A stretch of 64,000 bases of DNA from Bacteroidota bacterium. GTDB taxonomy: Bacteria > Bacteroidota > Bacteroidia > Chitinophagales > Chitinophagaceae. Positions 1-7,964 of the stretch are shown in pieces. Each line of letters begins with the position of its first letter. The stretch's first letter is position 1. The position numbers and the translations under genes were made by a program. The notes below the pieces were generated by a model. It made no database searches and was not told the DNA's origin. It saw nothing but the letters and a program-made list of their open reading frames with translations. The stretch is taken from positions 1 through 64,000 of the forward strand of contig JAGWWM010000001.1 of NCBI GenBank assembly GCA_018970395.1, written 5' to 3'.

Positions 1-9
1 AATTGAAAA

Positions 10-348
10 ATGAAAAAATATCTCTTCATCATTGCGGCCCTGTTCCTGATCGGCACTGCCACCACACAAGTACTTAAAAACAAGAAGTACAGAAATAAAA
101 GCAAGGAACATTTTACTATCAAGGACAGAACAGTATATTATGATGACAAACCACTGGCAAAGTATCAAGCCAAGACTTACTCCCTTGATGACAGTGAATT
201 GGTGGAAGAATACAATTTGTTACTACTCGATAATCAATTAACCAATAAGCAACTCATTGGAGATTTAATTGATTTTGTATCCGACCGACATTCCGGCGCA
301 GAAGTAGAAGTAGAGATTGATGCCAATGGAAGTGTGTTTGAGCTGTAA
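10..348 (+). CDS. Small exported or membrane-anchored protein of unknown function
   Basis: Encodes 112 residues. Residues 1-20 form a hydrophobic segment after MKKY, which looks like an uncleaved signal anchor or signal peptide. The rest is highly charged, with a Lys-rich stretch at about residues 23-33 and an acidic C-terminal half. No family is recognised and no catalytic motif can be seen. The gene starts ten bases from the window edge, so its upstream neighbour and promoter are not visible. It converges on the histidine kinase gene with an 18-bp gap. The ATG with the signal-like N-terminus supports this start. Confidence 0.6.
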   Translation: MKKYLFIIAALFLIGTATTQVLKNKKYRNKSKEHFTIKDRTVYYDDKPLAKYQAKTYSLDDSELVEEYNLLLLDNQLTNKQLIGDLIDFVSDRHSGAEVEVEIDANGSVFEL

Positions 349-365
349 AGGTTCTAGCCGTCCTT

Positions 366-1412
366 CTACTTTTTTCGGTCGAGCAAGAATCCGAAGGTAG
401 TGCCAACATCAATGGTGCTGCGCACTCTGATAATTTTTTCGTGGGCATCAATAATATGTTTGCAGATAGCTAGGCCCAGGCCGCTGCCGCCTACTTTGCG
501 GGTTCTTGCCAAATCGGTGCGATAGAATCTTTCAAAAATTCTGGTTAAATGTTCCTCGGCTATACCATGCCCGTCATCGCTGATTTCAATTAGTATATCA
601 CCGTCGTCCGTTTCGTAACTGCTGAAAAAAACATGCCCTCCCTGTTTCCCATACTTAATGGCATTATCGACCAGATTAGTTAACACCATTCGAATTTTTT
701 CTTTATCTGCATTGACGGTCAACGGACTTTCTGATCCTTTTTTGATCGTCAGCCTGATTTCTTTTTCCGAGGCTTTCAGAGAAAGCGTTTCATATACTTC
801 GTGTATTAATTCTTGAATAATGAAATTGGTTTTATATAATTTTTGCTCGCCGCTTTCCAGTTTGGAAATTTCGTCCAAATCATCCACCAGGCTCACGAGT
901 CTGTCAATATTGCGGGAAGTGTTGTTGAGAAATTTTTTTGCCAGCTCTTCTTTTTCCATAGCGCCGCTAAGCAAAGTATCAACGTAACCCTGTATGGCGA
1001 AGATGGGGGTTTTCAACTCATGACTCAGATTTTGTAAGAATTCTTTTCGGTACTGTTCATTCTGCTGTAAGCGGGCAACTTCATCTTTTTTCTGTTCCGC
1101 CCAATCAGATACTTCTTTGCTCACTTCTTCCAGACCTTTTTCCGGCAATACCGATTTGTAAAAAAGCTCTTCTCTTTTGGTGGCTTTCGTTTGAGAAATC
1201 AGTTTATAAATCAGCTTGATTCTGCTGTAAATAAAACGATTGGTAAAGTATAGAATGAGGCCATAGCTGATCCAGAAAAGAATAAGAAAACTCAGCAGTG
1301 CTGTCGACCATTGCCTAGTTATCCATAAAGCGAAAACTCCTACCAGCAACGAAATTGCAAAAGCATTGATAGCGGCAATTTCGGAAGGTTTGAGATTTTT
1401 GTTTTGGAACAT
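366..1412 (-). CDS. Membrane sensor histidine kinase, PhoR-like
   Basis: Autophosphorylating sensor kinase, partner of the adjacent response regulator. The 348-residue version has two hydrophobic segments at about residues 14-32 and 37-56, a linker with a coiled-coil look, then HisKA with the phospho-acceptor His131 in NLSHELKTP. The HATPase domain shows an N box (DNAIKYG), G1 (DDGHGI) and G2 (GGSGLGLAI). There is almost no periplasmic loop between the two membrane segments, so the signal is probably sensed in or near the membrane. An upstream in-frame start at 1475 exists, but the ATG at 1412 puts the hydrophobic segment near the N-terminus and sits 4 bp behind a good -7 box, so it is preferred. 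The ligand is unknown. Confidence 0.88.
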   Translation of the reverse strand: MFQNKNLKPSEIAAINAFAISLLVGVFALWITRQWSTALLSFLILFWISYGLILYFTNRFIYSRIKLIYKLISQTKATKREELFYKSVLPEKGLEEVSKEVSDWAEQKKDEVARLQQNEQYRKEFLQNLSHELKTPIFAIQGYVDTLLSGAMEKEELAKKFLNNTSRNIDRLVSLVDDLDEISKLESGEQKLYKTNFIIQELIHEVYETLSLKASEKEIRLTIKKGSESPLTVNADKEKIRMVLTNLVDNAIKYGKQGGHVFFSSYETDDGDILIEISDDGHGIAEEHLTRIFERFYRTDLARTRKVGGSGLGLAICKHIIDAHEKIIRVRSTIDVGTTFGFLLDRKK

Positions 1413-1416
1413 GGGG

Positions 1417-1424
1417 CAAAGATA
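1417..1424 (-). promoter_or_regulatory. -7 promoter box TATCTTTG before the histidine kinase
   Basis: Matches the Bacteroidota sigma-A -7 consensus TAnnTTTG on the minus strand. It lies only 4 bp before the ATG at 1412, which would give a leaderless or nearly leaderless transcript separate from the response regulator message. Whether it is used is inference. Confidence 0.45.
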
Positions 1425-1430
1425 ATGCAG

Positions 1431-1486
1431 TTGTAAGTTGTAGGTTTCTGTCACCCCTTTACCTGCAACCTCCAACCTACAACTTC
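1431..1486. repeat. Inverted repeat of the CAACCTACAAC motif between regulator and kinase
   Basis: AAGTTGTAGGTT and AACCTACAACTT form 12-bp perfect inverted arms around a 26-30 bp loop in the gap between the two-component genes. The same CAACCTACAAC word recurs near 11140, 33285 and 44525. It could fold in the mRNA between the two genes and set their expression ratio. Confidence 0.6.
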
Positions 1487-1487
1487 T

Positions 1488-2171
1488 TCACCCATTCACC
1501 TCAAACTTATATCCAACGCCCTTAATGGTTTTGATACAATCGAGATTTAGTTTCTGGCGGATTTTTCGGATGTGCACATCAATGGTTCGGTCGCCCACAA
1601 TGACTTCAGAACCCCACACCTGATTCAGGATTTCGTGACGTAAGAACACTCTGCCCGGCTTGGAAGCCAATAAGGCAAGCAGCTCAAATTCTTTTTTTGC
1701 TAATATAATTTCTTCATTTCTATTCTTTACCACATATTGCGATTTGTCAATCACAATGTTGCCCACTTTGATAATAGACTCTTCTGCTCGACTGCTTCTG
1801 CGAAAAAGGGCATTGATTCGACTGATTAAAAGTTTTGGACGAATGGGTTTGTTGATATAATCATCCGCTCCGTATTCGAGCCCTTTGACATGGTTGCTTT
1901 CGTCACTCAATGCAGTAAGCATCAGTATAAGCGTATCAAAAAACTCCGGTTGGCTGCGAAGAATCTGGCAGACTTCCATTCCATTTTTATGCGGCATCAT
2001 TACATCAAGTATGATGAGATCGGGCTGATTTTTTCTGGCTAGTTCCAGTGCTTCAAGCCCGTCCTTAGCCTTGATGACCACATATCCCTCAGCCTGCAGA
2101 TTGTATTCCAGAATTTCAAGAATATCCTGCTCGTCATCCGCAATCAAAATCTTTTTTTTACCGGAGTCCAT
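1488..2171 (-). CDS. OmpR/PhoB-family response regulator
   Basis: DNA-binding response regulator of 227 residues. The receiver domain (about 1-120) has the acidic pair Asp12/Asp13, the phospho-acceptor Asp56 in ILDVMMP, Thr86 and Lys108 in the NKP motif. The C-terminal winged helix (about 130-225) carries the typical DRTIDVHIRKIRQKL recognition helix and a GVGYKF ending. It lies upstream of the kinase gene on the same strand with a 75-bp gap, so the two form a regulator-first pair. The PhoB/PhoR resemblance suggests envelope or phosphate control, but no target is visible. A -7 box lies 15 bp before the ATG. Confidence 0.92.
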   Translation of the reverse strand: MDSGKKKILIADDEQDILEILEYNLQAEGYVVIKAKDGLEALELARKNQPDLIILDVMMPHKNGMEVCQILRSQPEFFDTLILMLTALSDESNHVKGLEYGADDYINKPIRPKLLISRINALFRRSSRAEESIIKVGNIVIDKSQYVVKNRNEEIILAKKEFELLALLASKPGRVFLRHEILNQVWGSEVIVGDRTIDVHIRKIRQKLNLDCIKTIKGVGYKFEVNG

Positions 2172-2186
2172 ACCTGATTATTATTA

Positions 2187-2194
2187 CAAAGGTA
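2187..2194 (-). promoter_or_regulatory. -7 promoter box TACCTTTG before the response regulator
   Basis: Exact match to TAnnTTTG on the minus strand, 15 bp upstream of the ATG at 2171. It is the likely promoter of the two-component pair. No convincing -33 TTG element was picked out. Confidence 0.55.
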
Positions 2195-2274
2195 GAAGGT
2201 TGTTTTGGTAGCCTGGTTAGTCGAATATTATATTATTGTTAACGCATAATTGAATTCAGGTCGCTTTGAATGAG

Positions 2275-2282
2275 TATATTTA
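2275..2282 (+). promoter_or_regulatory. Near-consensus -7 box TATATTTA
   Basis: Seven of eight positions fit TAnnTTTG. It lies 20 bp upstream of the ATG at 2303 and would place the alternative start at 2270 before the transcription start, which favours the downstream start. Confidence 0.4.
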
Positions 2283-2302
2283 CCCTTATTCAGCAGGAAG
2301 AA

Positions 2303-4516
2303 ATGATGAAAATAAAGCAGCCTTCATTCTATTGGTATTGTTTGCTTTTCTGGGCAGGGATAATTAGTCAGGGAGCGTTTTTAACCGCATCGGCGCAGTC
2401 TGCTGATACCGTCGGGCTTTCCATTCCTTTCAATCGCTTGCTTTGGCATGAACAGATAGATACGATACAGGTTCAACTGGATCGGGCCGATGGTCTTCTG
2501 GATGGGAAGATGCAGCTTACGGCTGATATTGCAGCGAATGAAAAGATAACGGAAGTGTTATACCGTCAAACGGATGCACTGCAAAGAGAAGTTGAAATTG
2601 ATTCAGGTAACCACAACCGGAAGGTAGGACAATTAAGAAGTATTAAAGAAATGCTTCAATCTTATCAGAACCAGATTCGGCTTCAAAAAAAATATGTACC
2701 CTTTGCTCCGGAATTATTTAATGCATTCCGCGATTGTATGGCTATACAGAATGCCGGATTTTCCATGGAGTCGGTTTTTCGTCGGGTAAGTCATACTACA
2801 GGCAGTATTTTGCTTCAATTATTTCCCGGCCGACCCGAGGCCATTGCTTTAAAAAACATTATTTTTTTAAAAAGAGTGGCCGATTATCCGGATATCATTC
2901 TTAAAGAAATTCCTGCCTTTGCATCCGCCCCGTTCGCAGATAGCTTGATTGCTGTTGAATCGGCACGCAGACCATTGGAAGTATATGCTTATGCACAGGC
3001 TGGCGAGTCGGTGCAGGCGTCGCTTATTAGAGATTCAAAAGATCGGCGTACACGCATGCTGGCTTCACTGGCTGCTCAAACCAATGGCGCGCTGTTATTG
3101 CCTTTTCTGGATGATTTGACAAGCGGGGATTTGCATCCGGATACCCTTTCTGTATTGGTAGATGACCCTCGGGCTTATTATAAATTATTGGTGCAGACAG
3201 CCATCCGGTATCAATCAAGAATGATACTGGGAGATACTTCCGAAATGATCGGATCGTTGTCGGACAGGTTAAAGCGACAGGCATCGGAGGTGTTTGTACA
3301 GGTGATGAATGATTTACATGACGAGGCAGAACCGATTCGTTTTCGTGTAGCGGAAGATTTAACGGCAGCGGAAATTTATTATCTGATTGTTTCTACAGAA
3401 GATATTATTTACACTAGCACTTACACACAATTGTTTAAGCGAATGATGGAGCGGTCACCGGGCAATAGGGGTGATTCCTTGCTGATGCTGGTCCAGCTGG
3501 ATCATTTCAAGAAGTTCATCAAGATGGCGGCTGATTATAACCGGCTGGATGAATTTTTAAAATCCATGCCTGAACAAAGCAGCAAGCAGCTGGTGTATGC
3601 TTTTGCGAATGGGTTGCAACAAACTCGTTCATTGGAAGATGCAGTAGATGTTGCCGACAGTTATGCAAGCATAGTCAATCCTTCTATCAGAAAAGTAATT
3701 AAGGAACAAGTACTGCTTAATTATCAAAATGCGCAACAGCAGGAAGATCAAAGAGGGGAACTTATTTATGGAATTTTAAACACGTTGTTTCAGTCTCAGG
3801 AGGATACCACGTTGAATGTTTCTGATATTTTGGGGATTCCTTCCGTATATCGCTTGCCTTATGCGGCGCTTGCTGATGATAGCGGAAGAGTCGTGCAACA
3901 AGTGTTTTTTTATGGAGACGAAGATGGGGTTAATGCCTATAACAGATTCATTCGGCTTTTTCAATCGAAAACTGAATGGCGGGTAATTACGAAACCAGAG
4001 TGGGTGGAGATATTTTCCATAAAAGCCAAAAACTTTACGATTTATGCCAATCTGCCGCTTGATAATAAAACAGATTTGGATCAGCAGGCACAGGAAAATC
4101 TGTTGCGCTATCTGCAGGAAAATAAGATTGCGCCTTCTATTGTTGTACACCGCGGGCATAGTTATCATTTAAAATATACACTTCGTCAGCTAATGCCTTC
4201 CGCGGAAATTGTTGTACTGGGTTCCTGTGGCGGCTATCAGAACCTGGGAAAGCTGCTGGATATTAATGAAAATGCGCATGTTATCTCCACTAAACAAGTG
4301 GGCAGTTATTCCGTCAATGATCCCGTATTAAAATTAATAAATGAATATGTTCGCTCCGCGAAGAATATAGAATGGATTCCTTTCTGGAAACAGCTGTTTA
4401 AAAATTTACAAAACGACAGTAAAGCAACAGCACTTCTGAAAGACTATATTCCCCCGCATCAGAATCAGGGATTATTGTTTATGAAAGCGTACAGGAAGAG
4501 ATTCCCTGTTCAGTAA
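2303..4516 (+). CDS. Large exported protein with possible clan CD (caspase-like) C-terminal domain
   Basis: Encodes 737 residues with a signal peptide (hydrophobic core about residues 9-25, cleavage near TASAQS). The middle is mainly helical and has no recognised motif. Residues about 530-650 read as alternating strands and helices: a strand ending FYGDEDG, a strand NFTIYANLP, a helix, a strand ending in VVHRGHS (His616/His619), a helix, and a strand ending in VVLGSCGG (Cys642). This order, with His after one strand and Cys after the next, is the plan of clan CD cysteine peptidases such as caspases and gingipains. That match is my inference, because the canonical His-Gly pair is H-R-G-H here. 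Upstream in-frame start 2270 was rejected because it would precede the -7 box and signal peptide. Confidence 0.6.
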   Translation: MMKIKQPSFYWYCLLFWAGIISQGAFLTASAQSADTVGLSIPFNRLLWHEQIDTIQVQLDRADGLLDGKMQLTADIAANEKITEVLYRQTDALQREVEIDSGNHNRKVGQLRSIKEMLQSYQNQIRLQKKYVPFAPELFNAFRDCMAIQNAGFSMESVFRRVSHTTGSILLQLFPGRPEAIALKNIIFLKRVADYPDIILKEIPAFASAPFADSLIAVESARRPLEVYAYAQAGESVQASLIRDSKDRRTRMLASLAAQTNGALLLPFLDDLTSGDLHPDTLSVLVDDPRAYYKLLVQTAIRYQSRMILGDTSEMIGSLSDRLKRQASEVFVQVMNDLHDEAEPIRFRVAEDLTAAEIYYLIVSTEDIIYTSTYTQLFKRMMERSPGNRGDSLLMLVQLDHFKKFIKMAADYNRLDEFLKSMPEQSSKQLVYAFANGLQQTRSLEDAVDVADSYASIVNPSIRKVIKEQVLLNYQNAQQQEDQRGELIYGILNTLFQSQEDTTLNVSDILGIPSVYRLPYAALADDSGRVVQQVFFYGDEDGVNAYNRFIRLFQSKTEWRVITKPEWVEIFSIKAKNFTIYANLPLDNKTDLDQQAQENLLRYLQENKIAPSIVVHRGHSYHLKYTLRQLMPSAEIVVLGSCGGYQNLGKLLDINENAHVISTKQVGSYSVNDPVLKLINEYVRSAKNIEWIPFWKQLFKNLQNDSKATALLKDYIPPHQNQGLLFMKAYRKRFPVQ

Positions 4517-4524
4517 TTTTTAAA

Positions 4525-4532
4525 TAACTTTG
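4525..4532 (+). promoter_or_regulatory. -7 promoter box TAACTTTG
   Basis: Exact TAnnTTTG match, 18 bp upstream of the ATG at 4551 and just after the stop of the preceding gene. It decides the start of the thioredoxin-like gene, because the alternative TTG start at 4530 lies inside this box. Confidence 0.6.
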
Positions 4533-4550
4533 GCCTCCCATTCCATTTCT

Positions 4551-6005
4551 ATGAGACGACTCATTTTTTCATTGCTGATTATCATTAATACCACCGCATT
4601 TGCACAAGGCTATCGCATCACGGCAAAATATGTCTATCAGCCCGACAGTTATCTGTATCTGGGGCATTACTTCGGGGATAAAAAATTTCTTAAGGATTCT
4701 GTCAAAATCATGCCCGACGGAAAAGCGGTTTTTAAAGGAGACAAACCTTTAACAGGAGGATTGTACATCATTGTGGATCCGGAGAAAAAAAGATTTTTTG
4801 ATGTGGTCATTGAACAGGATCAGCAATTTGAAGTGGATATTGATACCGGCTTCGTCGCAACCGCCTTCCGCAAAACAACCGAGAATGCTCAATTGGAAGC
4901 CTATAAAAATGCGACTAATGAAATCTTCAAACAATATCCGGAATGGCAAAAAGCGCTGAGTGAATCCAAAACAAAAAATGACAGTCTTGCTGTACAGGAA
5001 AAAATCAGCGCGGCGTCTAAAAATGCTGATCGCTGGCGCGACAGTTTTATTGTTAAGCATCCCGATTCTTACGTGGCGCTTCTGTTTCGACTGATGAAAG
5101 AGCCGGAGTATAAAATCGCCGGGGCAGTTACCAAAGAAGATACCCTTAATGCCTATTATGCCTACAAGGCAGCTTACTGGAATGATATTCCCATTGGCAG
5201 CGAGCGTTTGTTGCGCACTCCTATGTTTGAGGCGAGAGTTACCAAATACCTCGAGCAGGTGGTGGCGCGTCATCCCGACAGCCTGAAAAAAGAAATAGAT
5301 AAATTTATTTTATACAGCCGTTCAGATACGACGATGTTTAAGTATTACATTAATCGTTTTACCAATGAGTACATGCATCCTAAATACATGGGGCTGGATG
5401 TCATATTTCTTCATTTGTTTGAAAAATATTATCAAACCAATCAGGTTACCTGGCTGGATGTAAAAGATAAGGAAACAGTTTACAATCGGGCCTACAATCT
5501 GATGGGCAATATTGTAGGAGAGCGGGCAGCTGAACTTACCTTACTCGACACGCTTGATCAGAAACGAACTCTTTATTCCATACAGGCACCCTATACTTTG
5601 GTAGTTTTTTGGGATCCTGATTGTGGTCACTGTCGTGAACAGGTTCCCAAGATTGACAGTTTGTACAAAAGCGACTGGAGTAAAACCGGCATGAAACTGA
5701 TTGGCGTGTTGGTGGATACGCTTCGAACCAGCAATAAGACATGGCCTGCCGTGCGTAAAAAATGGGTGGATTATATCCGTGAACATCAGCTCAACAACTG
5801 GACGCATCTGTATCAGTCATTTGCCATGCGGGAAGAAGAGCAAAAAAACAATATCCCCAACTTCCGGCAGAATTACGACGTTTACCAAACCCCTACTATA
5901 TATTTGCTGGATAAAGACAAAAGAATTGTAGCGAAAAAGATTTCGCCTGAGCAAATTCATGATTTCATGGAATTCCAGAAAAATCAGGAGCCAACAAAAA
6001 AATAA
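4551..6005 (+). CDS. Exported TlpA-like thioredoxin-fold protein with N-terminal DUF4369-like region
   Basis: Predicted envelope thiol-disulfide protein of 484 residues. A signal peptide ends near AFAQ (about residue 19). The N-terminal part (about 20-110) resembles the beta-rich DUF4369 region common in Bacteroidota TlpA-like proteins. A helical middle follows, then a thioredoxin/AhpC-TSA-like domain from about residue 330. The active site is Cys358-Gly-His-Cys361 in WDPDCGHC, and the later TPTIYLLD contains the cis-Pro. Such proteins reduce or shuffle thiols in the periplasm. The substrate is not known. The next gene, 39 bp downstream on the same strand, encodes a periplasmic isomerase, so the two may act in outer-membrane protein folding. 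Confidence 0.82.
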   Translation: MRRLIFSLLIIINTTAFAQGYRITAKYVYQPDSYLYLGHYFGDKKFLKDSVKIMPDGKAVFKGDKPLTGGLYIIVDPEKKRFFDVVIEQDQQFEVDIDTGFVATAFRKTTENAQLEAYKNATNEIFKQYPEWQKALSESKTKNDSLAVQEKISAASKNADRWRDSFIVKHPDSYVALLFRLMKEPEYKIAGAVTKEDTLNAYYAYKAAYWNDIPIGSERLLRTPMFEARVTKYLEQVVARHPDSLKKEIDKFILYSRSDTTMFKYYINRFTNEYMHPKYMGLDVIFLHLFEKYYQTNQVTWLDVKDKETVYNRAYNLMGNIVGERAAELTLLDTLDQKRTLYSIQAPYTLVVFWDPDCGHCREQVPKIDSLYKSDWSKTGMKLIGVLVDTLRTSNKTWPAVRKKWVDYIREHQLNNWTHLYQSFAMREEEQKNNIPNFRQNYDVYQTPTIYLLDKDKRIVAKKISPEQIHDFMEFQKNQEPTKK

Positions 6006-6044
6006 ATTAATCGTTCTCATTCTATCATCCTTAAGCCATCCAAT

Positions 6045-7964
6045 ATGAATCGTTCATTATTGATTTTACTCTTAATCGCCTCTTCCTTCACAACAAATGC
6101 ACAGGTTATTTTCCGTTATGGTTCACAAGCTGTTCAGAAAGATGAATTCTGGAAAGCATATACCAAAAACAATACCGGTAATGCGACGGAAAAAAATATT
6201 CGGGAGTATCTCGATTTATATATCAAATTCAAACTAAAGGTGCAGGCAGCAAAAGATCAAAAGCTTGACACCTTGGCAAGTATCAAAAATGATGTGGCCG
6301 GATTCCGGGCGCAAATGGCTGAACAGTATCTGCAAAAGCTTCCTTTCCGTAAAACCATGATTACGGAAGCGGTGGAAAGAAGTAAATCGCAACTCGAGAT
6401 CGCACAGGTATTTGTGAGCTATGGCGCAGATTCTGCTGCTGCTAAAACAAGTATTGAAAATGCATACAAGTCGCTGCAGAGCGGAGCAGACTTTAATCTT
6501 ACCTCTCGAGAATACAGCTCTGATCCTGCTTTAAAAGCAAAAGACGGTTATGTTGGCTTTGTTACTGCTTTATCGCTGCCTTATGAAATAGAAAACATTG
6601 TATATGCACTCAAGCCCGGTGCTTATTCAAAACCGGTTGCAGGCAGAAGAGGTTGGCATATTATCAAACTGATTAAAAAAGAAAATAGTCTCCCCTTGCT
6701 GAAGGCGGCGCATATTTTACTTGCCGTAGATCCGGAAGGTGGACAAGAAGAAAAAGCACTCACCCAAAAAAAAGCCGATAGTTTATATCAGGCTTTATTG
6801 AAGGGGGCGGATTTTGGGGTAGTGGCACAACAATTTAGCAATGACAAGTTCAGTTATCAAAGCGGCGGTGAATTACCTTTATTTGGATTAACAGATGCAG
6901 ATCCTGCATTTGCAAAAGCGGCCTATGCTTTAAAGAATAATGGAGATATCAGTACGCCCGTAGAAACAGAAGCAGGCTTTCATATCATTCGGTTGATTGG
7001 TAGAGAGGAACAGAAAAGAGATCTCAATGAGCCGGAAGTGTATGAAAAGTGGAGTGAAAAAGTAAGTCAGAGTGATCGCATGCAGCTCGTATTGCAAAAA
7101 GAAAAAGATGCGGTAAAAACCGCGAGCGGTTACAAAGCACTTCCCTATAATGAAAAAGAATTATGGACTTTATCTGATTCGCTGCTTGCCGCTACAGATT
7201 ACGCGGCTATTTACAAAGCAAACAAACAAAAGAAACTTTTTGAATTGACCGGTCAGACGATAACTGTAACTGATTGGCTCAAGTTCATTAAAGATAAAAA
7301 ACTGGCTTCTGGCAATAGAGAACTGAATGGATATAAAGAATTGATGGAAGAATTTACCAATACGACGGTCAATCAATATTATAAAGATCATCTTGAAAAA
7401 TTCAATACTGATTTCCGATATCAGATGCAGGAGTTTTTTGAGGGAAGTTTATTGTTTGAAGTGATGGAGAGAAATGTGTGGAGTGTCGCACCCAAAGACA
7501 GTGCCGGCCTGCAACAATTCTATGCGCCTCGCGCTGCTCAATATACCTGGAAAAAAAGTGTAGGAGCCATCGTCTTCAATTGCGCTGATACCGCTACTGC
7601 CAACAAAGCATTGGCGAGTATGCAAAATGATCCGCTTCAATGGAAAACTTATATGGAAGAAGGAAATGGATATGTTTTGGCCGACAGTGCGCGTTTTGAA
7701 ATTGCGCAGTTGCCAATAGAAGAAAATACTTCATTGAGGAAAGGTTGGTTGTCGCCCGTTACCACTAATCCCAATGACGGATCGTCTTCTTTTTGTTATA
7801 TCACCAACATTTATTCCGATAATGAAGTACGGAGTTTTGAAGAAGCAAAAGGACTCGTGATTAATGATTATCAAATTTACCTGGAGGACAAATGGCTGGC
7901 AGAACAAAAAAAGAAATATCCGGTTAAGATTGATGAAACAGTAGTGAAATCACTTAAGAAATAG
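6045..7964 (+). CDS. Periplasmic peptidyl-prolyl cis-trans isomerase with two parvulin domains (SurA/PpiD-like)
   Basis: Encodes 639 residues with a signal peptide ending near TTNAQ (about residue 20). Two parvulin-type rotamase domains can be followed at about residues 115-215 and 220-325. Both have the family pattern of a regular helix, a GGELPLFG- or DGYVGFV-like loop and a strand ending in WHIIKLI or FHIIRLI. The remaining C-terminal 300 residues are chaperone-like and lack clear motifs. The family assists folding of outer-membrane proteins. The gene follows the thioredoxin-like gene closely. Its last 11 bases overlap the 3' end of uvrB on the opposite strand. Confidence 0.87.
   Translation: MNRSLLILLLIASSFTTNAQVIFRYGSQAVQKDEFWKAYTKNNTGNATEKNIREYLDLYIKFKLKVQAAKDQKLDTLASIKNDVAGFRAQMAEQYLQKLPFRKTMITEAVERSKSQLEIAQVFVSYGADSAAAKTSIENAYKSLQSGADFNLTSREYSSDPALKAKDGYVGFVTALSLPYEIENIVYALKPGAYSKPVAGRRGWHIIKLIKKENSLPLLKAAHILLAVDPEGGQEEKALTQKKADSLYQALLKGADFGVVAQQFSNDKFSYQSGGELPLFGLTDADPAFAKAAYALKNNGDISTPVETEAGFHIIRLIGREEQKRDLNEPEVYEKWSEKVSQSDRMQLVLQKEKDAVKTASGYKALPYNEKELWTLSDSLLAATDYAAIYKANKQKKLFELTGQTITVTDWLKFIKDKKLASGNRELNGYKELMEEFTNTTVNQYYKDHLEKFNTDFRYQMQEFFEGSLLFEVMERNVWSVAPKDSAGLQQFYAPRAAQYTWKKSVGAIVFNCADTATANKALASMQNDPLQWKTYMEEGNGYVLADSARFEIAQLPIEENTSLRKGWLSPVTTNPNDGSSSFCYITNIYSDNEVRSFEEAKGLVINDYQIYLEDKWLAEQKKKYPVKIDETVVKSLKK

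Noticed and set aside
3776-4168. 130-codon antisense frame
   Set aside because: It is a shadow of the exported protein gene on the other strand, without its own start signal or family pattern.
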